Positions 45,360-54,828 of a stretch of DNA of 64,000 bases are shown piece by piece. This DNA comes from Lachnospiraceae bacterium V9D3004 (GTDB taxonomy: Bacteria > Bacillota > Clostridia > Lachnospirales > Lachnospiraceae), in assembly GCA_000621985.1 (NCBI GenBank), contig JHWW01000006.1, positions 124,001 through 188,000 on the forward strand. The letters run 5' to 3'. The notes beneath the pieces were generated by a model, which saw only the letters and a list, made by a program, of their open reading frames with translations, had not been told where the DNA came from and ran no database searches. Positions within the stretch are counted from its first letter, which is position 1. Every line of letters starts with the position of its first letter. The position numbers and the translations under genes were made by a program.

Positions 45360-46631
45360 CTACTTTCTGTTCTTATTGAGAAGGAACGGTGGAATCTTGA
45401 TCTCGGCACCGTCATCTGCAGGCTGTTCTGCTCTCGGAGTACCTGCACCGGCAAGTCCTGTCAGATTAGCGGCGTTACGACGCTGTACCGAAGCAACTGC
45501 CTGATCTGCTGCTGTAGCAGCATCATTATTTCTTGCATATGCCGAACTTCTGGACTCTCTTGAAGACTGTCCGCCGTATCCGCCCGACAAAAAGCTCGGA
45601 CCGGAAGTTGTCTGCTTCCTTATTCCGCTGCCTGTTCCCTGACTTCTGATACCGCCCACAAAACCACGCTCGTTAACAGCGTTGTTCTCAAGTCCTGTAG
45701 CAATAACCGTTATAGTAACGGAATCCTTCTGATTCTCATCATAATTCGCACCGAATATGATGTTGCAGTCATCACCTGTAAGCTCTCTTACAATGTCTGC
45801 AGCCTCACGTGCTTCAAGAAGTGAAACATCTCCGTATACATTAAGAAGCACATCCGTTGCTCCTTCGATCGTCGTCTCAAGAAGCGGACTGTTGATAGCC
45901 TGTGTAACGGCCTCGATACCCTTATCATCACCCGTACCGTAACCGATACCGATATGAGCAACACCCTTATTGGCCATTACAGTGCGTACATCCGCATAGT
46001 CAAGGTTAATTGTCTCAGGGTTGTTGATAAGATCCGTAATACCCTGAACACCCTGCTGAAGAACTTCATCAGCCTTACGCAATGCTTCAGGCATGGTAGT
46101 CCTTCTGTCAACTATCTCAAGAAGTCTGTCATTCGGGATAACTATGATAGCATCAACAACAGCCTTCAGTCTCTCAATTCCGCCGATAGCATTGTTCATT
46201 CTTACCTTTCCTTCAAAATTGAAAGGCTTCGTCACAACGCCTACCGTAAGCGCGCCCATGCTCTTGGCGATCTCTGCCACTACCGGAGCAGCACCCGTTC
46301 CGGTTCCGCCGCCCATACCGCATGTTACAAATACCATATCTCTCTGCTTTATAAGTTCTGCAAGTTCTTCCTTGCTCTCTTCCGCCGCTTTCTGTCCGAT
46401 CTCGGGCTTTGCACCTGCACCAAGACCTTTTGTAAGTTTCTCACCTATCTGAATACATATGTTTGACTTGCAATTCTGAAGATGCATCTTGTCTGTATTG
46501 ACACAGGCGAATTCAACACCTCCGATTCCCTCTTCTATCATACGATTAACTGCATTATTACCTGCTCCGCCAACTCCGATAACAAGCATATTTGCTCCTG
46601 CAACGACATCATTCGACTTTAACTCTATCAA
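45360..46631 (-). CDS. ftsZ: Cell division GTPase FtsZ
   Basis: The 423-residue protein has the tubulin-like GTPase motifs: [33 protein letters not shown] (the tubulin signature) and [20 protein letters not shown] with the T7 loop. A variable linker with Gly/Ser/Arg follows ([20 protein letters not shown]), and the end [18 protein letters not shown] is the C-terminal peptide that binds FtsA/SepF. It forms the division ring. The best start is TTG at 46631, 7 nt after AGGAGG; an upstream ATG at 46673 lacks a ribosome site. It has its own promoter and is the last dcw gene before thyX. Confidence 0.97.
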   Translation of the reverse strand: MIELKSNDVVAGANMLVIGVGGAGNNAVNRMIEEGIGGVEFACVNTDKMHLQNCKSNICIQIGEKLTKGLGAGAKPEIGQKAAEESKEELAELIKQRDMVFVTCGMGGGTGTGAAPVVAEIAKSMGALTVGVVTKPFNFEGKVRMNNAIGGIERLKAVVDAIIVIPNDRLLEIVDRRTTMPEALRKADEVLQQGVQGITDLINNPETINLDYADVRTVMANKGVAHIGIGYGTGDDKGIEAVTQAINSPLLETTIEGATDVLLNVYGDVSLLEAREAADIVRELTGDDCNIIFGANYDENQKDSVTITVIATGLENNAVNERGFVGGIRSQGTGSGIRKQTTSGPSFLSGGYGGQSSRESRSSAYARNNDAATAADQAVASVQRRNAANLTGLAGAGTPRAEQPADDGAEIKIPPFLLNKNRK

Positions 46632-46772
46632 TGTTCTTCCTCCTAACCATTCCTCCGGCTTCACCCGGAGCATTAATCAATTCTAATATAATGTAAAACA
46701 TCAGACTTCCATGATGATACGTAAAAATGCCCCGTCAGATGTTAAAAATCATCCTTATTCACATTACCTTTT

Positions 46773-46801
46773 ATAATATAGGTTTTCATAAAAATAATCA
46801 A
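46773..46801 (-). promoter_or_regulatory. ftsZ promoter
   Basis: -35 TTGATT (46801-46796), 17-bp spacer, -10 TATTAT (46778-46773), in the 220-bp gap between ftsQ and ftsZ. Confidence 0.7.
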
Positions 46802-46851
46802 CCCTATTTTGATGCTTTATATTTTTTTAATGCTTTAGGTTTTTTTAATAT

Positions 46852-47577
46852 TTAACTCCTGATTATTATCTTATCGCCCTGTTTATAGGTCTTCATATCA
46901 ATGGTTCCCGACAGTCCGTTTTCCTTTGCCTGCCTTAACACATCCGATACCGAAGCTATCTGCTGATCGTACAGTGACTGTCTTCCGAGGAACACCTTGA
47001 TCTTGTCGCAATATAAGGTGATCTCGCCGTTATTATTGAACTGAACCTTGTCCACATCCACGTCATAATGGGATATAAGTTCCGATATATCAAGTATTGT
47101 ATCTATCTGTCCCTCTTTTTCCACTTTGATCTTCTCGTTCATGGCGAATCCGTTGAAGGATATTCCCTCGATACAAGGGATATTCTCATCATGTTCGCTC
47201 ATAGTCTCAAGTATCATTCCGTCTTTGTCAAAATACACATACTCACCCATATAATAAAAACATGCCACAAGAGCTTTCTCATATATGTGGATGCTTACTT
47301 CAGAAGGAAAATCAACATTTATATCCGCGTCTCTTACAAAAGGAATGGAATTAAAACTTCCGAATCTGTTTTTAAACCATATCACAATTGAATTATCACC
47401 GAAAGGCCCGGACGTATAATTGCTTTTCACTTCTTCTTCGGATACTATCTCACAGCCCGTGACCGTTATTTTACCGACTTTGAATACCAGTGCCGTCACA
47501 AGAAGAACGATCAGTGTGACACACAGTACAACAAACGCTATTATATGATTCTTCAAAAAATGAGAAATGCTTTTCAT
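46852..47577 (-). CDS. ftsQ: Cell division protein FtsQ/DivIB
   Basis: The 241-residue protein starts MKSISHFLKNHIIAFVVLCV, with one transmembrane helix (about residues 10-32), then a POTRA domain (GKITVTGCEIVSEEEVKSNY) and the beta domain (PFVRDADINVDFPSEVSIHI, EKALVACFYYMGEYVYFDKD). It links FtsL and the septal synthase at the division site. GGAGG lies 11 nt upstream of the ATG at 47577. The position between ftsW and ftsZ is conserved. Confidence 0.9.
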   Translation of the reverse strand: MKSISHFLKNHIIAFVVLCVTLIVLLVTALVFKVGKITVTGCEIVSEEEVKSNYTSGPFGDNSIVIWFKNRFGSFNSIPFVRDADINVDFPSEVSIHIYEKALVACFYYMGEYVYFDKDGMILETMSEHDENIPCIEGISFNGFAMNEKIKVEKEGQIDTILDISELISHYDVDVDKVQFNNNGEITLYCDKIKVFLGRQSLYDQQIASVSDVLRQAKENGLSGTIDMKTYKQGDKIIIRS

Positions 47578-47603
47578 ATCCAATATTACCTCCAAGCCGG
47601 ATA

Positions 47604-48773
47604 TCAGTATCCTTTTATCTGATTAGATACGCTTAAGACCATTCCCATCTCCGCAAGAAGTATGGCAACCGATGTTCCTCCGTAACTAATGAAAGGAAGG
47701 GGAATACCGGTGGAAGGTATCGAATTGGTAACAACAGCTATATTGATAAGTACCTGAACCGCGATGTGAATAAGTACACCAACGCATATCAGCCCTCCGA
47801 ACAGATCCGGGGCGCTTATGGCAATCGTAAATATTCTCCACAACAGTAAAATAAACAGTGTGATAACTACTATTGCACCAAATAATCCCATTTCTTCACA
47901 TATTATGGCAAATATCATGTCGTTATACGATTCCGGTATGAATCCAAGCTTCTGCATACTCTGTCCGAGACCGGTACCGAACATTCCTCCGGATGCTATC
48001 GCATACAGACCCTGCAATATCTGAAATCCTTTATCATTATTCTCAACATCGAGCCATATCTGAACTCTCTCACGGCGGTATTCCGGGCCGAATGCCATAT
48101 ATGCCGCCAACACTCCCGCCGCCGATACCGCAGAGAATATAAAATACAATTTCTTACGACTTGCAACAAAACATATTCCGGTTACGATAAGAAGAAGAAC
48201 TATTGCCGTACTCATGTTCTCAAATATGACCAGAGCGATAAGCGGTGCCATGAATATCATAACCTTGACAAATCCCCAGAAGCTGTCCAACATTCCCGGA
48301 GACAGATATACCATGTAAGATGTAAATATTATTACTGCAATCTTGGTGACCTCGGAAGGCTGAAAGCTGACAGGTCCGAGGATCAGCCATCTTTTTGCGC
48401 CATTTACCTCAGATCCCGAAAAAAGAACGACAATCTGAAGAAGCATGGCGGTAATATACAGTACGGTGACCGGCTTTATTCTGATAAATGGCAGCTTCTT
48501 AATAAGTATCCTGTAATCAAACCTTGATATTATAACCATCGCAAGTATACCGCCGATAGCTGTAGACGCCTGTTTTTTAAGGAAAAAGGCCGCATCGTAG
48601 TTGTACTTTTTGCTGATCTGGGCAGTATAAGAACTGGAACTGTAGATCATTATCAGTCCGAATGCAACTATGAATATAACAAGAATAAGCAGGCTGTAAT
48701 CATAGTAATTATGCAGTTTTGCTTTTTCATTACGGATCCGCTCACGTTCTCTTGCTGTAAGAGATCTTGCCAT
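47604..48773 (-). CDS. ftsW: SEDS peptidoglycan glycosyltransferase (FtsW/SpoVE type)
   Basis: The 389-residue protein has about ten transmembrane helices and SEDS-family motifs: MIYSSSSYTAQ, SFQPSEVTKIAVIIFTSYMV, IICEEMGLFGAIVVITLFIL and TGIPLPFISYGGTSVAILLA near the end. SEDS proteins polymerise lipid II glycan strands with a class B penicillin-binding protein, here the pbp gene two positions upstream. The start at 48773 has AGGAGG about 10 nt upstream; an upstream frame from 48884 overlaps murD. FtsW rather than RodA is inferred from the dcw location. Confidence 0.93.
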   Translation of the reverse strand: MARSLTARERERIRNEKAKLHNYYDYSLLILVIFIVAFGLIMIYSSSSYTAQISKKYNYDAAFFLKKQASTAIGGILAMVIISRFDYRILIKKLPFIRIKPVTVLYITAMLLQIVVLFSGSEVNGAKRWLILGPVSFQPSEVTKIAVIIFTSYMVYLSPGMLDSFWGFVKVMIFMAPLIALVIFENMSTAIVLLLIVTGICFVASRKKLYFIFSAVSAAGVLAAYMAFGPEYRRERVQIWLDVENNDKGFQILQGLYAIASGGMFGTGLGQSMQKLGFIPESYNDMIFAIICEEMGLFGAIVVITLFILLLWRIFTIAISAPDLFGGLICVGVLIHIAVQVLINIAVVTNSIPSTGIPLPFISYGGTSVAILLAEMGMVLSVSNQIKGY

Positions 48774-48880
48774 AGCGCCTGTTTCCTCCTTTCTGATAGT
48801 AAATCCTTTCTCATATACACTATCCCGTATAACATAATGTACATTCGTACTGCGTGTCGGGCGTACTGTATATACACGGT

Positions 48881-50242
48881 TCAATGTCCCAGCACGTAAT
48901 CTTTGAATATATTTCCTCTTTCTTCAAAACTCTTAAACATATCCCAGCTTGCGCATGCCGGCGATAATAACACTGTATCACCGGGAACTGCATTATCAAT
49001 ACAGTATCTTACGGCCTCTTCAAATGAATCCGCTTTGATATAGTCATGAAAACCGTTCTTATCACATGTGTCTGCGATCTGTGCGGCCGTTTCGCCTATA
49101 AGCACAAGTTTCTTAACCCTGCCCGGGAATTCCTGCACCCAATCAGTAAAGTCCGCTCCTTTATCGTAGCCGCCGCCGATAAGCCACGTCGGCCTTGTCA
49201 TGGCCTGTATCCCCTTGATCGCAGCGTCGGGATTGGTACCCTTTGAGTCATTATAATATATCACATCATTTTTCTCGCATACATATTCTATTCTGTGTTC
49301 CACACTCTTAAATGAAGTCACGGCGTCATGTATATCGTCCGTGCTCACACCCATCGCGTATGCCATTGCAACTGCCGCCATGACATTCTCATAATTGTGT
49401 ATTCCCGGGAGTATCAGTTCATCCGTCCTGCATATAAGTATCTCTTTGCCGTCAAGTCTGGCGATTATATCCTTTTCTCCTCTTAAGAATACTCCTTCTT
49501 CAAGTTCTCTTCTGCTGCTGAAATATATCACGTGAGGTTTAATTTTCTCAGCTCTTTTTCTCAATATCTCATCTTCATAATTAAGAACTATCACATCATC
49601 TTCTGTCTGATTTGCCGCAATATTAAACTTGGCATCAATATAGTTTTCCATTGTATGATGCCTGTTCAGATGGTCGGGAGTAATGTTAAGTATGGCGCTT
49701 ACGGCCGGTTTGAAATCTCCGATAGTCTCAAGCTGAAAACTGCTTATCTCAAGTACGGAACATGATGAATCATCCGACTCCTTCACCGTGTCGGTGTAAG
49801 GATATCCTATATTACCGGCAACCAGCACTTTTTCGTATTTTTTCTTCATTACTTCTCCCATAAGGGATGTCGTGGTTGTCTTACCGTTGGTGCCGGTGAT
49901 GGCACATACAGAACCTTTTTCATATCTGTATGCCAGTTCTATCTCGCCTATTATGTTAATATTCTTATTCTTCCATACAAGAACAGTATCACTGTCAAGC
50001 GGTACGCCGGGACTCACTATCACTTCATCGATCTTATCTTCCATCCCGTCCGGGATACTTCCCGCACATATTGTTATCCTGTCCGAATTACCTGTCTTTG
50101 CTGCAATCCCTTCCTTATCGATATCCTCCTTATCATCATAGAGAAGAATATCTGCATTCTCTCCGTCAAGAAGCTTGGCTGCCGCAATGCCGCTCCTTCC
50201 TGTTCCTATTATAAGGTATGTCTTATGACCATCTTTCGACAT
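48881..50242 (-). CDS. murD: UDP-N-acetylmuramoylalanine-D-glutamate ligase
   Basis: The 453-residue enzyme has a UDP-binding N-terminus (KTYLIIGTGRSGIAAAKLLD), the ATP loop AITGTNGKTTTTSLMGEVMK, LNITPDHLNRHHTM and VIYYNDSKGTNPDAAIKGI. It adds D-Glu to UDP-MurNAc-L-Ala in the cytoplasm. It follows pbp directly; the mraY that usually lies between them is absent. Its start at 50242 lacks a strong ribosome site nearby. It is the only mur ligase gene in the window. Confidence 0.96.
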   Translation of the reverse strand: MSKDGHKTYLIIGTGRSGIAAAKLLDGENADILLYDDKEDIDKEGIAAKTGNSDRITICAGSIPDGMEDKIDEVIVSPGVPLDSDTVLVWKNKNINIIGEIELAYRYEKGSVCAITGTNGKTTTTSLMGEVMKKKYEKVLVAGNIGYPYTDTVKESDDSSCSVLEISSFQLETIGDFKPAVSAILNITPDHLNRHHTMENYIDAKFNIAANQTEDDVIVLNYEDEILRKRAEKIKPHVIYFSSRRELEEGVFLRGEKDIIARLDGKEILICRTDELILPGIHNYENVMAAVAMAYAMGVSTDDIHDAVTSFKSVEHRIEYVCEKNDVIYYNDSKGTNPDAAIKGIQAMTRPTWLIGGGYDKGADFTDWVQEFPGRVKKLVLIGETAAQIADTCDKNGFHDYIKADSFEEAVRYCIDNAVPGDTVLLSPACASWDMFKSFEERGNIFKDYVLGH

Positions 50243-50368
50243 ATAATTGCTCCTCCAACTAACTTATCGTACTTATCTTTCATCTGTTCATTATACCGGT
50301 ACATCGTCATTTCCGTATCAATGAACACCAACTATTTTCTATTATCTCATATATGTCAAGTAGTACTC

Positions 50369-52516
50369 TTATACCTGATCATCCTGCATCTGACCATCGG
50401 CGGAATCTCCTGACGACTGATCATCCTGCGAGCCAACGTCCTGTGAAGTACTGTCCTGCGACTCACTATCCTGCGATTCACTGTCCTGTGACTCATTATC
50501 CTGCGACTCATCATTATGTGATGCACCATCCTGTGTTCCCACATCTGACAGATCATCATCCACTACTCCGTCACCCGGAATAAGGCTGTCAAGCGATGGT
50601 CCTTTGTTATCACTGTCGCCATCTTCGCCTTCCTCATCATTTGCGCCTGCAGCATCCTCATCTGCATACAGTCCGAGGAACGGAAGTATCTCTTTCATGA
50701 TCTCCGATGCGAATTCTGTCGCATATGTTGAATGCGCCTGATCCTCCACATTCGGTTCATCAACGATAACATATATCGCAAGCTGCGGTTTATCATACGG
50801 AACGAATCCGATAAATGACACAAGATATTTTCCGTCACTGTCTTTCTCATGTTTTTCTGCTGTTCCAGTCTTTCCCGAGATCTCATAACCGGGCACTGCA
50901 GCAGGCTTGGCCGTTCCTTCTTTTACAGTTGCAAGCAGGGCGTCTTTTATAAAATCACTTGTTTGGGAAGTTACAGTATGTCTTAATAATTTACCATCCA
51001 TCTTCTCGACAATGCCGCCCTGTTCATTGACTATCTCTTTTACAACATGAGGCTGATAGTATTTTCCGCCGTTGATCAATGAACAGAATGCCGACAGCAT
51101 CTGAACCATTGTTACGTTCTGTGTCTGACCGAAACTGCTCGTTGCAAGCTCCGTAGAATTAAGATTATCCTTTTTATGAATGATACCCTTTTGCTCGCCG
51201 CGCATGTCGATCCCGGTATTCTTTCCGAAACCGTACAGGTTCATGTAACGGTAGAACTGATCTCTTCCAAGACCCAATGCCATATTAAGCAGTGCGACGT
51301 TACATGATTCCATAAGAGCCTTCTTGGGAGTGACTATACCATGTGCCACTCTGTTGGCACATCCGATCTCATAATCGGCAACTGTTGTTTTTCCTTCGCA
51401 ATTGAAAGTGGTATTGGCATTGACTGTTCCTTCGTCAAGAGCTGCTGCCACCGTGAAATTCTTGAATGTGGATCCCGGTTCGTACGTATCGCTTATGCAG
51501 AAATTCTTCCACATCGTATTGAGAGCGGTAGTTTTTTCTTCATTACTCATAACCGCAACTTCAGAGTCGGTATAATATGCGGACAGGTCTCTCGGATTGT
51601 TAAGATCGAACTGTCCGTTCGAAGCCATTGCTATCACTTCACCGTTATTCGGATCCATGAGCATTACAGCAACATTTTTTGCTCCGGGTTCTTTCATATA
51701 ATAGTCGACTTTTTTCTCGAGTATGCCCTGAACGTTCGCATCAATACTTGAAATGACCGTATCACCGTTTATAGGCGCTTTGACTGTTCTCTGAAGATTC
51801 AACTCCGAATCGTAATAACCGTATTCCCTGCCGTTGCTGCCGCTCAAAGAATCGTTATAATACTCTTCTATTCCCGTATTTCCCATGTCGCCGTCGACAA
51901 AACCGATTATTTTGCATGCGACGGTACTTAACGGATATTTTCTCTCAAAACGTTCTTCAAACCAGACCCCGTTGATAACAGGCGGAACTGTCACGGCTCC
52001 TTCGCCCTTTTTGCCCGGTTTTGCTTCTTTTGCCGCCTGCTCGGATTCTTCGACTAACTTATTGAATTTGTCCTTTTCATCTGCCGACAATCCTTTTGCA
52101 CCTTCAAGCAGCATATATTTCGAATTCGGTCTTTCATTTATTTTGGTCCTTAATTCTTCTTCATCGATCTTAAAGAATTCAGCTACTGTTTTAATCGTAT
52201 AATCTCTGTTATTCTCATTATTATCACTAAGGATCTCGCTCGGTGAAACTACCGCATCATAGACTTTTACACTTATGGCAAGCGTGGTGCCGTTACGATC
52301 AACGATGTCACCTCGCCTGTATTTGATCTCATTGCTTATGTATGATTGTTGCGCAAGAACTCTCTTCTTATATCTGTCCTGATCCTGATCAATCAAAAAA
52401 AACACTCTGAAAATAAGCGCGATAAATGCTATTGCAATAGTGAGCATTACCGCAACCAGAGTCTTTTTCATTCGATATGAAAACTTTTTATTTGTTTTTT
52501 TCTTCTTTACTGCCAT
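50369..52516 (-). CDS. Class B penicillin-binding protein (FtsI/SpoVD type) with acidic repeat tail
   Basis: The 715-residue protein has a basic N-terminus and signal anchor (KKTLVAVMLTIAIAFIALIF), a dimerisation region and a transpeptidase domain with all three motifs: EPGSTFKNFT (SxxK), MESCNVAL (SxN) and SGKTGTAEK (KTG). It crosslinks septal peptidoglycan outside the membrane. The last 80 residues are Asp/Glu/Ser-rich and end in repeats of SQDSE/SQDNE type (about residues 660-705). No PASTA domains are present. The repeats may be expanded at the DNA level. The dcw position suggests a division role. Confidence 0.93.
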   Translation of the reverse strand: MAVKKKKTNKKFSYRMKKTLVAVMLTIAIAFIALIFRVFFLIDQDQDRYKKRVLAQQSYISNEIKYRRGDIVDRNGTTLAISVKVYDAVVSPSEILSDNNENNRDYTIKTVAEFFKIDEEELRTKINERPNSKYMLLEGAKGLSADEKDKFNKLVEESEQAAKEAKPGKKGEGAVTVPPVINGVWFEERFERKYPLSTVACKIIGFVDGDMGNTGIEEYYNDSLSGSNGREYGYYDSELNLQRTVKAPINGDTVISSIDANVQGILEKKVDYYMKEPGAKNVAVMLMDPNNGEVIAMASNGQFDLNNPRDLSAYYTDSEVAVMSNEEKTTALNTMWKNFCISDTYEPGSTFKNFTVAAALDEGTVNANTTFNCEGKTTVADYEIGCANRVAHGIVTPKKALMESCNVALLNMALGLGRDQFYRYMNLYGFGKNTGIDMRGEQKGIIHKKDNLNSTELATSSFGQTQNVTMVQMLSAFCSLINGGKYYQPHVVKEIVNEQGGIVEKMDGKLLRHTVTSQTSDFIKDALLATVKEGTAKPAAVPGYEISGKTGTAEKHEKDSDGKYLVSFIGFVPYDKPQLAIYVIVDEPNVEDQAHSTYATEFASEIMKEILPFLGLYADEDAAGANDEEGEDGDSDNKGPSLDSLIPGDGVVDDDLSDVGTQDGASHNDESQDNESQDSESQDSESQDSTSQDVGSQDDQSSGDSADGQMQDDQV

Positions 52517-52562
52517 TTATAATATCATCCCTATCGTATCATTGTATGATATGATACGCGGA

Positions 52563-53036
52563 TCACTTCGGAATATCATTATGCATTATTACACGATCGC
52601 TCTTCTTGTTGTCGTAACTGTACACCTGATTGCCGGATGCCGGAACCATGCCGAGTTTCTTAGTCGCCTTATTATACACATATGACAAATCCACCGAAGA
52701 ATCTATCTCCGCATATGCAGCCTCGTTAGATACCTTGATCTTCTCTATCTGTCTTTCTATGGCTGCAATCTCCCTTTTAGTGGAACTCATATCAGAATAT
52801 ACCATAACATAAGTTATGCACAGATACAAGGATGCAATTATTGCAACGGAAACCATACCGAAATGCATGAGGTTATGAATCTTTCTCTCTTTTGCCTGTC
52901 TGCGGGCAACTCTTTCTTTTCTTTCTTCATCTCTGTTTCTTTCCTGCCTCTCCGGTCGTCTTGCAGGAACCGAATCAAGACGTCTTACTGTATTCCCTTG
53001 TACATATTCCTGATAGTTGCGTCTTTGATATGACAT
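52563..53036 (-). CDS. ftsL: FtsL-like septum protein
   Basis: The 157-residue protein has an Arg/Glu-rich N-terminus (RRPERQERNRDEERKERVAR), one transmembrane helix (about residues 58-78) and a short coiled coil (MSSTKREIAAIERQIEKIKV), the FtsL architecture. Sequence identity in this family is low, so the call rests on topology and the position between rsmH and the penicillin-binding protein gene. GGAGGGG lies just upstream of the ATG at 53036. Confidence 0.75.
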   Translation of the reverse strand: MSYQRRNYQEYVQGNTVRRLDSVPARRPERQERNRDEERKERVARRQAKERKIHNLMHFGMVSVAIIASLYLCITYVMVYSDMSSTKREIAAIERQIEKIKVSNEAAYAEIDSSVDLSYVYNKATKKLGMVPASGNQVYSYDNKKSDRVIMHNDIPK

Positions 53037-53054
53037 CAAACCCCTCCTAAACTG

Positions 53055-54005
53055 CTACTGTAGTTTCCGTTCAAATACTCTTAATTTTGCACTGTGTGAT
53101 CTTTTGTTGATACTCTTCTCCTCTTCCGTGGGAAGAATCGGTTTTCTTGTTATTACTCTTCCGAGTGACTTCTTCCCGCATACACAAACCGGAAAATCCG
53201 GTGGGCATGTGCACGGTGATTCGCACTCCCTGAATATATTCTTAACTATCTTGTCTTCAAGCGAATGAAATGTTATAACACATATCCTTCCGCCGTCATT
53301 CAACAACTCCACCATATCCTTAAGATTCTCTTCAAGCACCTTGAGTTCGCTGTTGAGTTCTATGCGGATCGCCTGAAATGTCTTCTTGGCAGGATGTCCG
53401 GGTTTCCTTAGTTCCTTTGCCGGATATGACTTTTTGATCAGATCAACAAGCTCACCTGCCGTATTCACCGGCTTTTCTTCTCTTGCTTTTACTATGTTGC
53501 GGGCAATCGCTGCCGCATATCTGTCTTCTCCGTAACATCTGATGATCCTTCTTAATTCTTCTTCAGGATAATCGTTAATGATGTCTCTTGCCGTCTTCTC
53601 CATCCTGTTATCCATTCGCATGTCTAACAATGCATCTTCATCACGATAGGAGAAACCTCTCTCCGGTGTATCAAGCTGGTATGAAGATACTCCCAGATCA
53701 AGGAGTATTCCATCCACACCTTCTATTCCTTCTCCGGCAATTATCTCTTTCATAAATGAGTAATTGCTTCTTATTATCTTAACTCTGTCGCCAAAAGGAC
53801 TCAGTATATCCGTTCCCGCTTTTATTGCCGCTTCATCCTGGTCTATTGCAATGAGCAACCCTTTGACCGAAAGTTTTTCCGCTATGTGACTTGAGTGGCC
53901 GGCACCGCCCATTGTTCCGTCAACATATATTCCGTCAGACACTATATTAAGATTGTCAATACATTCATTTAACAATACCGATATATGTTCAAATGTGTCT
54001 GCCAT
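53055..54005 (-). CDS. rsmH: 16S rRNA (cytosine1402-N4)-methyltransferase
   Basis: The 316-residue protein starts [20 protein letters not shown] and has [12 protein letters not shown] (SAM loop), [34 protein letters not shown] and [17 protein letters not shown], all RsmH/MraW signatures. It methylates C1402 of 16S rRNA. It lies 27 bp after mraZ, as in nearly all dcw clusters. Confidence 0.97.
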   Translation of the reverse strand: MADTFEHISVLLNECIDNLNIVSDGIYVDGTMGGAGHSSHIAEKLSVKGLLIAIDQDEAAIKAGTDILSPFGDRVKIIRSNYSFMKEIIAGEGIEGVDGILLDLGVSSYQLDTPERGFSYRDEDALLDMRMDNRMEKTARDIINDYPEEELRRIIRCYGEDRYAAAIARNIVKAREEKPVNTAGELVDLIKKSYPAKELRKPGHPAKKTFQAIRIELNSELKVLEENLKDMVELLNDGGRICVITFHSLEDKIVKNIFRECESPCTCPPDFPVCVCGKKSLGRVITRKPILPTEEEKSINKRSHSAKLRVFERKLQ

Positions 54006-54032
54006 ATATGCTTCATCTCCGTATCATACTTC

Positions 54033-54461
54033 TTACAGATCTATGCCAAGTTCCGATAATCTCTCAGCCATCTCATCCATATCAGAGATGTCATTGGCAT
54101 CCCATCGTTCTTTATCCCATATCTCCACTTTTGAGAGAACGCCTACGAACACAACATCTTTTTTGAGATCAGCGTGTTCTCTTAATTTTATAGGTATAAG
54201 TATTCTTCCCTGCTTGTCTACCTCACAGGTGACAGCTCTTGCGAGGAAGAATCTTAATATCTGTCTTCCTTCTTTTCTTGCTTCCGGCAGATTGGACAGT
54301 TTATTTACGAAAGCTTCCCATTCATCATTCGAATACATGCAAAGACACCCGTCAAAGCCCACAGTGACCGTGAAGTTTTCACCTAATGTCTCTCTGAACT
54401 TAACAGGCACTATAACTCTTCCTTTTGCGTCGATCGAATGTGAATACTCTCCCGTAAACAT
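54033..54461 (-). CDS. mraZ: Transcriptional regulator MraZ
   Basis: The 142-residue protein starts MFTGEYSHSIDAKGRVIVPV and has the two SpoVT/AbrB-like repeats of MraZ (SIDAKGRVIVPVKFRE and CEVDKQGRILIPIKLRE). It binds TGGNNN repeats upstream of its own operon and regulates dcw expression. The start at 54461 matches the family N-terminus; upstream codons from 54500 run over the predicted boxes. Confidence 0.95.
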   Translation of the reverse strand: MFTGEYSHSIDAKGRVIVPVKFRETLGENFTVTVGFDGCLCMYSNDEWEAFVNKLSNLPEARKEGRQILRFFLARAVTCEVDKQGRILIPIKLREHADLKKDVVFVGVLSKVEIWDKERWDANDISDMDEMAERLSELGIDL

Positions 54462-54492
54462 ACGCGCTATAGTCACCACTTTCAATTCATTT

Positions 54493-54521
54493 TCTACCAC
54501 TGGCCACCACTTTCCACCACC
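54493..54521 (-). promoter_or_regulatory. MraZ boxes
   Basis: On the minus strand three hexamers TGGTGG, TGGTGG and TGGTAG repeat with exactly 10-bp period, just downstream of the promoter. This is the known MraZ operator pattern, so mraZ probably autoregulates the cluster. Confidence 0.8.
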
Positions 54522-54530
54522 GATAGTGTT

Positions 54531-54559
54531 ATTTTAGAATAATTATGGGAATTAATCAA
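54531..54559 (-). promoter_or_regulatory. mraZ/dcw promoter
   Basis: -35 TTGATT (54559-54554), 17-bp spacer, -10 TAAAAT (54536-54531); the MraZ boxes begin 10 bp downstream. Confidence 0.7.
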
Positions 54560-54609
54560 GCCTTATTTTTGCCACATTTTGACTGAAAATACCGAAAATC
54601 TGGTGATAA

Positions 54610-54670
54610 AACGCAAAAAACCACAAGTCATTGTGTCTGGGGTAATTCCCATAACAATAACTTGTGGTTT
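54610..54670 (-). terminator. Terminator of ychF
   Basis: A stem AAACCACAAGT/ACTTGTGGTTT (54618-54628, 54660-54670) of 11 perfect pairs is followed on the minus strand by TTTTTTGCGTTTT. The loop is 31 nt, longer than usual. Confidence 0.65.
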
Positions 54671-54828
54671 AGGGCCAATTATTAAATATTCATAAAACAG
54701 CGATGTAATTCTTACAACACTCAAATTACATCGGATTCCTTGAACATAGCATATCATTTATAACATGTTTACGGCATGCGCTATTGCCGCAAGCAATTAT
54801 TTTCTTACACTATATATGCATCAGGCTT

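Noticed and set aside
54563-54757. A 64-codon minus-strand frame between ychF and mraZ.
   Set aside because: It covers the terminator stem and lacks a ribosome site.
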